The notes under the pieces: model-generated
Told to the model about the DNA's origin: nothing
Databases searched by the model: none
The model's input: the letters and a program-made list of their open reading frames with translations, nothing else
Assembly: GCA_020744425.1 (NCBI GenBank)
Contig: JAGMUV010000004.1
Span: 2,914,001-2,978,000 of the forward strand
Source: Dactylonectria macrodidyma
Lineage: Eukaryota; Ascomycota; Sordariomycetes; Hypocreales; Nectriaceae
Reading direction: 5' to 3'
Length of the DNA stretch: 64,000 nt
Position numbers and translations under genes: made by a program
Part shown: positions 1 to 9,341 of the stretch, in pieces
Layout of the letters: each line of letters opens with the position of its first letter
Numbering within the stretch: the first letter of the stretch is position 1

Positions 1-669
1 AAGGCGGCCAATCGCTGGCGAGGGTGCATCCCTAGAGCCTAGAGGTGGTTGACTCGTTAGCACCTTCTAGGTCTTACTCTCGACCTCAGCTGCCTCTACA
101 CCACCACCGATGATTTCAACGCGTGTTCAGCTGTGGCGTTTCAATAAAGCAACCTAGAGCTACGCTGATTGCGTGAGTTGTCTCAGCAGCTGCGGATGAA
201 GGCATCTGTCCCGCTCGTGATTAAGCCTTGCGGAATAACTTTCGCCCAACAAGGAAAAGTCGAGGTGAACCCGACAATGGGTCACTGCCAACACGCCATC
301 TCATGCATTGAACGCGCGTCTCATTGACTGGGAGGCGCCTAGTCGCTCAAAACAACAGTAATTGGCTCCCTTCACTTAAACCTCTTCGGTCGTCATCGCA
401 ATCCGTTGGCCGATCTTTCCTCTTCTTTGGCAGTGTGGTCGTTGAGCAACTTTGCTCCCGACATGGAAGGTGCACTGGACGGAAGGTGTTGCAGGTGCAC
501 TTGCCAATATCGCCCAAGGTTCCCCAGGCATCAATTTCCAACATGAGGAACCACAACCAACAAATTGCAGGCGAAGCGAGTGCTTCCACAAGACAACGAC
601 GCGTCATGCCATGTATGACGAGACTCGAGCCGTGCAACTCTCTCTCTCGCCTTGTACCCGACGACCTGA
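1..669. other. Left-edge region, no supported gene
   Basis: Several short overlapping frames are open here on both strands, but none shows a recognisable domain. In particular I do not find the winged-helix or helicase segments that should precede the Sec63 domain of the next gene. A further exon beyond the left edge of the window cannot be excluded. Confidence 0.5.
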
Positions 670-1803
670 ATGCGACAAATAGCTGTGTCACAACCTTTAA
701 CCATGGCAACACTAGATCAGCTGAGTTCGACGGCATTAATGAACGCAGAACCTTCGGAACGTGCCACCTGTCAGATGCCTAGTCCATCCCAAGGCTCGAA
801 TGAAATCCAATTGCGCTACAAGCTGGCTCCGACAACCTTCAAGACACTCTGCACTATCGCTAGGTCGCCGAACCGCTTCACCATCCTGAAGACAGCTTGT
901 TCCGCAACCGAGTTTCGGTCGTTCCCAATCAAACAGGCCGAGAAGGCATTTATTCGAGAAGTCAACGACCACTCTGCGATTCCTTACCCAATCAAGGAGA
1001 ACATAACTCTCCCATGGCACAAGGTCTTTCTCGTTATTCAACTCGACCTTTTACGAACCCCATGGCCCGCTAGGCTCTCTGCAGCAACACGCAAAGAGCT
1101 CCACCAGGAACTTGGCCGCATGCGCAAACTAATGGACCGAGTTCTGAGGTGTCTAGTGGACATCTTGGGGGAGAGACAGGATGGAAAAGGTGTCAACACC
1201 GCACTTGATGTCTTGAGAAGTGTCAAGGCCGGCGTTTGGGAGGGTAGCGAGAAGCAATTGCTTCAGGTCGATGGAATTGGCCTCGTCAAGATGAGCCGCT
1301 TGGTCAAGGCCGGCATCGAAAGCATCCAGCAATTATCACAACTGGAGTGTTACCATATCGAGCGGTTGCTAAGTCGTAACCCTCCATTTGGTCAGACAAT
1401 GTTGCACGAGCTTGCCGGCTTTCCAAAGCTGACTCTCGACTTCGAGACCCTCGGACGATACCGATCACCAACAAGTTCTGCGTCCTCCGTCGCTGAAAAA
1501 GATGGATCGTTGATGGCCGAAGCCGCGTCATCATCACCCACCTTAACCTGGATCGTTCGTGTTGTGCTAGGATACGCAAACGAGCAGATTCCAAGCTGGA
1601 AGAAGCTCAATCCCTGGTTGACTCTAGTGGTCGAAGGCCATGATGGGAGACTTGTGTGGTTCTGGAGGGGAAGCATCAAGAGATTGGTGGGGGGGAAGGA
1701 AATGGTCATCGGCTTGAGCGCTACCAAGGGCGAAATGCTGAATGTTGTCCTTGCATGTGAGGAAATTGTTGGAACAATTATGCACAAGGCCGTTCAAGTG
1801 TGA
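670..1803 (+). CDS. MER3/HFM1-type Sec63 domain protein, apparently without its helicase part
   Basis: The 377-residue frame matches the C-terminal Sec63 region of the meiotic DNA helicase MER3/HFM1, which stabilises crossover intermediates. Visible hallmarks are the stretch after residue 80 (REVNDHSAIPYPIKENITL), the helical bundle with its helix-hairpin-helix-like turn (LLQVDGIGLVKMSRLVKAGI), and the final beta region ending EGHDGRLVWFWRGSIKRL and ACEEIVGTIMHK. Walker A, DEAD-like and other helicase motifs are absent, both in this frame and in the 669 bases upstream. The first ATG is at 670 and another in-frame ATG is at 703. A GTGAGT overlaps the stop codon at 1800, so splicing into a tail is possible. 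It may be the 3' part of a gene starting outside the window, a truncated duplicate, or a stand-alone domain. The family call is firm; the gene limits are not. Confidence 0.7.
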   Translation: MRQIAVSQPLTMATLDQLSSTALMNAEPSERATCQMPSPSQGSNEIQLRYKLAPTTFKTLCTIARSPNRFTILKTACSATEFRSFPIKQAEKAFIREVNDHSAIPYPIKENITLPWHKVFLVIQLDLLRTPWPARLSAATRKELHQELGRMRKLMDRVLRCLVDILGERQDGKGVNTALDVLRSVKAGVWEGSEKQLLQVDGIGLVKMSRLVKAGIESIQQLSQLECYHIERLLSRNPPFGQTMLHELAGFPKLTLDFETLGRYRSPTSSASSVAEKDGSLMAEAASSSPTLTWIVRVVLGYANEQIPSWKKLNPWLTLVVEGHDGRLVWFWRGSIKRLVGGKEMVIGLSATKGEMLNVVLACEEIVGTIMHKAVQV

Positions 1804-3480
1804 GTGGGGAAGAGCTTAACATACTTGGTCAGATTCCAATCGGAAGGGAAATTTGACGCATGCAACTGGCCTCAAGTCCTCCTGGCCTCCTGTCCTCCCG
1901 TCTCGCATTCATGGGGTACGTGTCTAGTCGCTGACCTTCAGACTATTGACAAACAAAAGTAGGGCATGAAATCAGAACAGACCGCCGAATTAGGTGGTAC
2001 TTGGCACGATCAACACACCCACCAAGACACCAGGCCAGTTATCGATGCAACATCGAAACAAGCACGCCAAGCCCGTACAGCCCTAGCCTGGCTTATGAGG
2101 CAGATTTGGACCGTCGCTGCGGGGTCGATGCCAATAAAATCTGGTCAACCTGACCGCCCGAGGAGCCGTTTGGTGTGATGATGGTTATTCGACGACCCGA
2201 CGAGCTCGGGGTGTCCTAGCCTCCAAGGCATGCTGAGGATGAGCAACCCTGCACTCGGCTTTGCAGGCTGCCCTGTTGGAGAGATTCCCGTGGTCCTGGT
2301 CACCGCATATCCAAGGACGCTTGTTTCTGCCCTATCCGCTGGGCCCCTGCGTCGCGAAATTCAACATCCGAAGCCCGGAAGACCCAGTCATCTAGTTGTG
2401 TACGACCAATACAAAAAGAGCTCGATAAACAAAATGGTGGGCTGGTGGAGCCTTTTCTCCCTTTCTGATTGTCGTTGGATGAGCGTGCCGAAAATCACTA
2501 CCCCGGACCCTGCACTAACAAGTCTAATCTTAAGGTTCTGGAGGCGGTGGTTTCATTTTCAGCCTTTCTCAGAGAACAGCAAACCACAATCATGCTTGGG
2601 ATGCCTGATGCATGTGACTGCATCCTGCTGTGCACTCGACCCGGGATCCCTTCTTGTTCGGGTGGACCTGCAGCACTTGCTCGAGGCATTTGCACTGAGT
2701 TGTGAATCATCGTCTAGCAATGAGCCACGGCGTTCTGCAGGGCCGAGGAATGTGGCTGTGTTCGTTTTCTATCCGTGTGACCCATCTTGATGCTCATCGG
2801 CGAAGATCATCTTCGGCCTTCCATTTTTGTCGCACAGCTAGCTCAAGAGCTCCAAGACCGGACAAGGATTTCGACGAGCTGAAAAGTCAATCCCCACACA
2901 GCCAATCAACGAGACCATATTCGGGATGGGCTTGTTGATCAATTCAGTCAGTCAGTCATCTGGGAAGCATTGGAGCACGGGCGGAGGTTAGCCCGTCTGA
3001 CAACCTATCTCGCGCTGGTGCCTTGTCTAGGATGCAACGGTTGGGCAGTCTGCAATTTGCGATATCTTCAATGCTAGGCAATCGACTTGTATGGAGCTGC
3101 TGTATGGAATGATTTTCGAAAGCGTCGAAGGCAGTATGCCCCTCGGCAATGCAAGTGTGTCAGCCATCTGGGCAACATGGCTTTTGGCCTCGTGGCGGCG
3201 CCTTATCGAGCTGTTGAGGCTGGCAGCACCGGCGCGGGTCTAGTACCCGCGTTTACACGTACAGACCACTACCAGTTCCACCATGCCGTTTCCCAATTTC
3301 TCCAGCTTTGCCCCTTCAGATATTGGTGGCGCCATGTGATGCATGAAACCCCGGCTAGGCTGGACTCGCTGGTGCCTTACTCTGCGAGTTGGTGGGGAGC
3401 AGCCACACGGCATTATCCCTGAAGAAATGGGCCGTCAGCAGCAGAATGGACTCGCCCATGCGTTGTTCACTGGCCAAGCA
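1804..3480. other. Intergenic, no supported gene
   Basis: A 186-codon frame at 2230-2790 and a 111-codon frame at 3087-3422 are open, but neither has recognisable domains or splice-linked partners. I see nothing further. The right end is the promoter of the next gene. Confidence 0.5.
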
Positions 3481-3496
3481 TGCTAGTGACCGTCCT

Positions 3497-3503
3497 TATA
3501 AAG
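3497..3503 (+). promoter_or_regulatory. TATA box of the Cys-rich GPI protein gene
   Basis: TATAAAG lies 110 bases before the ATG at 3607. The intervening leader is pyrimidine-rich, as is common for strongly expressed fungal genes. Confidence 0.55.
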
Positions 3504-3606
3504 AGAAATGAAGCCCTCCGGAACTCGCATTGCAAGCACTCGCTTTGTCTCCAACCGTCTACACTGATTATATCACTTTGGTTCCGTGTCCTTCACATCA
3601 GACATC

Positions 3607-4659
3607 ATGCGATCTTCAACCTTCCTCTTCGCCCTTGTTGGCCTCGCCACTGCTTCCGCTCCCGTCAAGTTCAGCTCTTTCAAGGCTGGCCAGAAGGGTC
3701 TCCTTCTTCCAGGCGCAGGCTCCCAGGCGCTCACCCTTGCCGCAACTGGCACCTGCGATGTTGGCAAGACTGAGTGTGGAGATGGCTGCATGCCCTTGAC
3801 TGGCGAGTGTTGCAGTGGCAACACCGGTTACTGCGACATCGGCACTTACTGTATGGCCGACGGTTGCTGTGAAGATGGCGAGATCTGCACCGGCTCGGCC
3901 TCGGGCTGCTCAGATGGCAACGAAATCTGCGGCGACTCCTGTATGCCCGAGGGCTCCGTTTGCTGCGACACCGGCTACTGTGATGCCGGCGAGACGTGCA
4001 CTAGCGACGGCTACTGTTCCACTAGCAGTAGCGACGATGATTCCAGCGGCTCTTGCTACTCTTTCCAGGAGGAGTGCGGTGATGGCTGCATGCCCGAGGG
4101 ATCTGTTTGCTGCACGACCGGTTACTGCTACGCTGGCGAGACCTGCAACAACGATGGCACTTGCAGCCTTGGCTCCAGCGGCGACGACGATTCCAGCGAC
4201 GACGATTCCAGCAGCGGCTCTTGCTATTCTTTCCAGGAGGAGTGCGGTAGTGGCTGCATGCCCGAGGGCTCAGTCTGCTGCGACAATGGCAAGTACTGTC
4301 TCTCTGGCCAGACTTGCGTGAGCGATGGCACTTGCACCTACGGCGATAGTGATTCCAGTGGCACATCGTTTACATTCACTTTCACTACCGCCTCCGTCGT
4401 CACCTTCTCCTCCGAGACCTCTACCTCCGCCAGCGCAACCGCAGTGTCAGGCGATGACTCTAGCAGCGACTCCAGCAATGACTCCAGCAGCGACTCCTCG
4501 TCGTCTGACTCTTCGTCTTCGTCGGATAGCTCTAGCTCTGACAGCGGCGACAGCGGCAACAGCGGCGACAGCGGCAATAGCGGCGATAGCGGCGCCGGTA
4601 TTGTCGGCGTTCCCTATGCCCTGCTCGGTCTCGTCGGCCTCATCCCTATTGTGCTATAA
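3607..4659 (+). CDS. Secreted GPI-anchored protein with four Cys-rich modules
   Basis: The 350-residue product starts with a signal peptide (residues 1-17, hydrophobic FLFALVGLATAS). I prefer the ATG at 3607 to the in-frame ATG at 3586 because it puts the hydrophobic core at the very N-terminus. Four modules built around CGxxCMPxxxxCC follow (about residues 50-96, 101-137, 150-186 and 206-243), separated by Ser/Asp-rich linkers. Residues about 250-335 are Ser/Asp/Thr-rich and end in a GDSGNS repeat. The extreme C-terminus is hydrophobic (VPYALLGLVGLIPIVL), as in a GPI attachment signal. The protein probably sits in the cell wall or outer membrane leaflet. Modules 3 and 4 are nearly identical at the DNA level, which suggests recent duplication. 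I do not know its function; an adhesin or wall protein is plausible. It has no introns. Confidence 0.8.
   Translation: MRSSTFLFALVGLATASAPVKFSSFKAGQKGLLLPGAGSQALTLAATGTCDVGKTECGDGCMPLTGECCSGNTGYCDIGTYCMADGCCEDGEICTGSASGCSDGNEICGDSCMPEGSVCCDTGYCDAGETCTSDGYCSTSSSDDDSSGSCYSFQEECGDGCMPEGSVCCTTGYCYAGETCNNDGTCSLGSSGDDDSSDDDSSSGSCYSFQEECGSGCMPEGSVCCDNGKYCLSGQTCVSDGTCTYGDSDSSGTSFTFTFTTASVVTFSSETSTSASATAVSGDDSSSDSSNDSSSDSSSSDSSSSSDSSSSDSGDSGNSGDSGNSGDSGAGIVGVPYALLGLVGLIPIVL
4049..4272 (+). repeat. Tandem duplicated Cys-module in the GPI protein gene
   Basis: The DNA encoding SCYSFQEECGxGCMPEG occurs twice, starting near 4049 and 4219, about 170 bases apart, with only a few mismatches. This is an in-frame module duplication. 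Confidence 0.7.
4541..4593 (+). repeat. Short tandem repeat encoding Gly-Asp-Ser-Gly-Asn-Ser
   Basis: AGCGGCGACAGCGGCAA-type units recur in frame with small changes, extending the serine-rich stalk. Such arrays can vary in copy number between strains. Confidence 0.6.
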
Positions 4660-5945
4660 GCATCGTTTACATACAAAGAAGGAAGTTTGAAACTGGTCGT
4701 GAGATGGGGGTTCCACACACGCAGGATGTTGAAACTATCACGAGTACATGGGTTCGGTCTGCAATAAGGGGCTACTGTTTTGTACAGGCTTTGTGAAGGG
4801 ACATAATTGCTCCGTGGAGACACGGGATGAAATCATTTTGGTCGCGATGAATCGAGGCGCGGGAGCGCATCATCTTTACCTTATTTATACCTTTTTCTTC
4901 TTCTGAAAATAGACTCTCCTTCAAATTAAACCGCGCATCGCAATATTTCGCTCAACATGAACTGTGTCTAAATAGTGATTGCATCATTTGTGAGTTGTGT
5001 GAACCTAGGCTGAAGACATGGTGTGAAGTTGGAACTTCGCGGCCTTAAAAACGGGTGGCGGTGCGCCTTGCATGGTGACGTGAGACTTGCCCTGGGCTAG
5101 TATATAGTACAGGAGTGCCAAGACCGAACTTGACTGGTCGGCTTCGGCATCCTTCAAGCCACTCTTCTTTGATTGAGTAAAGTAGCAGAGTTAAAGGGAG
5201 CTGGCTTTTTGACTCTTACATCGTATTCACCCTTAACCTTAATGCTGTTTTAGAGCTGGCTAGAGGGCAGTAGGCGGTTGAGATATTGTTCAACAGTGTC
5301 GACCAAGGCAGGCCTTGGGAACTGTGCGTCCACTCATGTAGCTATGGCATGGTAGAGAGAAAGATCTATGACGCGACCACTATGCAAGGGGACGATAGGC
5401 AGTGTATTCCCCCGCGAAACTACACGAGGATTCGCTAGAGGTTACATGGAGAGCTGGCTAGTGCTTTGTCAAGCAGCCACAAGAGTCTTTGGGCACACAG
5501 CAGGGAGCAATATGATATATGCTGATGCTCCATAACTTGTAAAGACGACATTGCTTAGCTTTATTCACCTGATGAAGAGCGTTCCGTTTCATGAATTTGT
5601 CTTTTTTTTTTTGGAACTTTCTTCATTGGTTTGGCTTGAGAGGCGGTTTCGTGACGGATTAAACAGCTTTGATGATGAACACCTTGTCCTGATTCGTTTC
5701 GGCTTGAAAATAATCGACCATATTGTACACATTTCGCTTCGATGCTTCTTTCCCCATTGTCCTAAGAGTCCGATAAGACCCGCAGGGGTCCCCTGTAAGT
5801 ACACCCGCTAAACGCCGATTTTGTGGTAGAGTGTGTTTGTATGCGGAATATGTTTGCGCAGCTAATTGAGTGCTAGGTGAGGATACCTATTCTGTCCTCT
5901 TCGCAGCGTGGCCGTGGTAACACTAGGCTTGGTAGATAGGCATGT
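4660..5945. other. Intergenic, no supported gene
   Basis: This is the region between the 3' ends of the GPI protein gene and the stomatin gene. An 86-codon frame at 5551-5811 is open on both strands and looks random. The sequence is moderately AT-rich with a T-run near 5605. I see no RNA gene. Confidence 0.5.
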
Positions 5946-7241
5946 CTACTCCTTGGTAGCAGCCTGGTCAAATACCTCGAGGACTGTCTCCTTGACGTCC
6001 GCGGGTGGCGTGTGAGCCTCCTCGGGTTGGGATTGAGTCGTCGAAGACTCGGCAGCGAGAGACTTAGCCATCGACCGGGCTTGCGCCTCGCCAACCTTGC
6101 CATAGACACTGAGACCGGTGGCAATCATGCCGCTGATGTCGCCAACATTGCCAGGAACGACAACGGCAGTACTCTCGCGAGCGAGCTTGCCGAACGCGTC
6201 GACGTACTTCTCGGCCACACTCAAGCTGATAGCTGCCTGGGCACCTGTCTCGCCCTTGAGGATGCTGCGCGAAACGTCGTCGATACCCTTGGCAGTGGCG
6301 GCGGCTTTGAGTCGGATGGCCTCGGCCTCACCGTCGGCGGCGTTGATGCGCTCGGCACGCATGGCTTCGGAGGCGAGGATGACACTCTGCTTCTTACCCT
6401 CGGCGATGTTGATGGCGCTCTGACGCTGACCCTCGGACTCGAGAATCTCGGCTCGCTTGGAGCGCTCGGCAGTGACCTGGCGGTGCATGGCCTCAACGAC
6501 GGGGCCAGGTGCGTGGATATCACGGATCTCGTAACGCAGGCAGGTGACACCCCAGGCTTCGGCGGCATCGTTGATGGCGGCTGTGATGTTGGTGTTGAGG
6601 GCGGCGCGCTCCTTGAGCACGTGGTCGAGGGTCAATTGACCAATCTCGGATCGCATGGTCGTCTGGGCGAGCTGAGAGATGGCGTACTCAGCATCTTCGA
6701 CGCCGTAGCTGTAGACAGAGACAGAGCACGTTAACAATTGGGTACACTCGGCGGCTGCATGGCGATGCTGCGATTGCCCACGGGGACGGCCCGGGCCGCG
6801 AACTTACCTCGCCTTGTACGCATCGAAGACGCGGGTGAAGAGCACGCCGTCGAGCTCGAGGGTGACGTTGTCGGCAGTGATGGCGCTCTGGCTAGGGATC
6901 TCAATGGCCGACTCCTTCAGGCTCTTGACATAGGCGATGCGGTCGATGAAGGGCACGAGGATGGCGAGGCCGGGCTCGAGGATGCGGTTGAACTTGCCCA
7001 TGCGCTCGACGATCCAGGCCGTCTGCTGGGGCACGAAGCGCACGACCGTGTTGGCGGGCAGCCGGGGCTTGGAGAAGTACGAGGTGACAACGGGGGGTCC
7101 GAAGCCGGCGGGCTGTAAGGCGCGGGACGAGGCGCTCAAGGCCCGGCGGGCGGCGACGGAGGCGACGACGGGGGCGGCCGAGGCGAGGAGGAGGCGCGAC
7201 CGCGGCACGCGGAGGGCGGTCCTCGTCAGTGAGGAAGCCAT
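5946..7241 (-). CDS. Mitochondrial stomatin-like protein 2 (SPFH/band 7)
   Basis: The two exons are 7241-6808 and 6708-5946, giving 398 residues. The intron has donor GTAAGTT and acceptor TCTACAG, and the join restores DAYKASYGVEDAEYA, a hallmark of stomatin-like protein 2. Residues 1-40 are rich in Arg, Ser and Ala without acids, typical of a mitochondrial presequence. The SPFH domain follows (VPQQTAWIVERMGKFNRIL onward, with TTMRSEIGQLTLDHVLKER). A coiled coil rich in Ala, Glu and Lys comes next, then a disordered tail. SLP2 family members organise cardiolipin- and prohibitin-rich inner-membrane domains and bind mitochondrial proteases. The gene is divergent from MMS2, with 613 bases between start codons. 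Confidence 0.9.
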
Positions 7242-7854
7242 AGCGGACTGCTGCTTGTGTGGGGGAGAGTGGGTGAGGCGGATGGTGAGGATGCCAGATG
7301 CCAGAATGACGTCTCTGGGCTGGAGGAAGGGAAAAACCAACTTAGGCCGTCGGAGCTCGGCGCGTAGGTAACTTACATGGCCCGGACAAAGCTGGGGAAG
7401 CTCTGCCCGCCGAGAATTACCCGCCGCCAGGCACATTCCGCTGTGAGGGCAATGCCGATGGGTGGCTGTGTGGCGGGGCTAGCCTTGTGTGGCTGCTGGT
7501 CGTGCCTTCCAGCTAGTTGTGGCTCCCTAGCGAGTCATCAAAAGTTGGTCTCGTGGGAAGGAAGTGGGTGTGGCTCTGCGCGGGCTGGCCTGCCATCAGT
7601 CCTCCCCTCCCAAGACAGAAGTGCCCCGCGTTGTCTCTGAATATCGCCAAAAGCCGTTGTCCCGCCTCCCGCCTCCCGCCTCCCGCCATTCCGCCACCCC
7701 CCTCTTGTCTCTGACATTTCAGCCGGGCAGCCAGTGTTTTCTTTTGTTCTTCTTTGGCCAACGCAGTCAAGTTCGCCTGCTTCCCCTCCATCTTGTCCAA
7801 CGAACGACAACCTTTGCGCCTCTTCGACAAGGACAGGTCCAGCGACGAGCAGTC
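7242..7854. other. Divergent promoter of stomatin and MMS2 genes
   Basis: This 613-base spacer lies between two start codons. It is GC-rich and contains CCTCCCGC direct repeats near 7668-7690. Open frames here lack support. Confidence 0.55.
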
Positions 7855-8622
7855 ATGGCCACTGTCCCGCGCAACTTCCGCCTGCTGGAGGAGCTCGAGA
7901 AGGGCGAAAAGGGCCTCGGCGCCGAGGCCTGCAGCTACGGTCTCAGGGACCCAGATGATCTTCTCATGAGCAACTGGAACGGCACCATTCTTGGTCCGCC
8001 TCATGTAAGCTTGCACTTTGCCCACTGGTGTTGACTCAACCGCTGCTTAACTACACCGGTGATGCTGTGTATATATATCCCTGGAAATCCAACATCACCA
8101 AGCTGTAATCCCCGCTCCAAACCACCACCGCTCCCCGTCTTTCAACCCATGTGTCCAAGTGGAAAAACCGTACCGTTGCCTACAACCCGTCCCGAATCAC
8201 ATCGCCTCAAGCCTCTCACCGCACAACGGTCCGTCAAACGCTAACCTTATGCCCTCAAACGCAGTCCGTCTACGAGAACCGCATCTACAGCGTCGAAATC
8301 ACCTGCGGGCCCCAATACCCAGACTCGCCCCCCGAGGTCAAGTTCAGCACCAAGATCATCCTGCCTTGCGTCGATGACCGGGGCCGCGTTCTCAGCAACG
8401 TCCTGCCCTGCCTGAACGAGTGGAAGCGCGCCAACACCATCGAGACCATCCTCATTGAGCTGCGAAGGTACGTCTTTTTTTCTTTTCGAGATGGAATATG
8501 AATGAAGAGAGAGTACGGGCCGTGGATTTGAATTATGCTGACGTATATGCGAACTATCAAGATACATGGCTGCTCCTGCGCACAAGAAGATCCCCCAGCC
8601 TCCCGAGGGCGAGGAATATTAA
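7855..8622 (+). CDS. MMS2: Ubiquitin-conjugating enzyme variant MMS2
   Basis: The three exons 7855-8004, 8265-8467 and 8562-8622 give 137 residues, the same length as yeast Mms2. The joins restore [20 protein letters not shown] and [13 protein letters not shown]. The product is a UEV: it has the E2 fold ([32 protein letters not shown]) but lacks a catalytic cysteine in an E2 active-site HPN context. Mms2 pairs with Ubc13 to build Lys63-linked ubiquitin chains on PCNA in error-free post-replication repair, in the nucleus and cytosol. Intron 1 is long for this window (260 nt); its acceptor ACGCAG was chosen because it gives SVYENR in frame. Confidence 0.92.
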
Positions 8623-9341
8623 GCTCGGAACCCCCTTCGAAACCTTCGAAACTGGACGAACGGGCGCGACGTAATTCGCCTGGCGATTACATCCCATGAT
8701 GGGGATCCACACAAATGAAGAGCATCACAAGTGAACAAGAATTAACGAACCAACCGCCTTCCATTTCATCGCCCCTGTCTCGGGGGTTCCCTCAAGAACC
8801 TTATGCGACTTATTTCGCGTGAATTACAATATGATACACTTTGGACTTTCCAGCCAGATTCAGCATTAGCCGAGATTATGAGTTTGCCTCCCCCATTTCG
8901 TCATATTCGTCAAGTCCACGATTCCACCCAATAGGTGTTGCATCTCGTCCTTCTCTTTCCCCATGTAAATTCTAAAAGATGAGCTGCCTCCGGATGAATC
9001 ATCTTGAGAGTTTCGTCAAGAAAGGAACGCCGCTCTATCCGCCGGGTATTTCAATGATAGGGGGGTTTAGTCTTGCTTCAGACTTCCTCTCCCCACGGCA
9101 GTGCTCAGTAAACAACGGCCACCTCATGTAAAAGCGAGAAGCCTCTCGCAGTATCCCAAAAATATCTCGTTCATGTCAACAAAAGAAAATTGTGTGTGGT
9201 GTGTGAGTGTGCGATCATTGATGTGATCAAGATATCCAAAATGCTCCGGTCTAAGAGCCATAGCAAAGGCTGAATCTAGGAAATAGAAGTAAAAATGGTC
9301 ATCGTGTTGTATCCAAGGTATTGGGTCCTGATGTCGATCAT
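8623..9341. other. 3' UTR region between convergent genes
   Basis: This is about 720 bases between the stop codons of MMS2 and the minus-strand gene that follows. No open frame is supported. Confidence 0.5.

Noticed and set aside
2230..2790. 186-codon plus-strand frame
   Set aside because: No motif, no plausible promoter or introns, and composition like flanking non-coding DNA.
6012..6734. 240-codon plus-strand frame
   Set aside because: It is antisense to the stomatin exon; Gly/Leu/Val-rich translation is typical of a reverse frame of GC-rich coding DNA.
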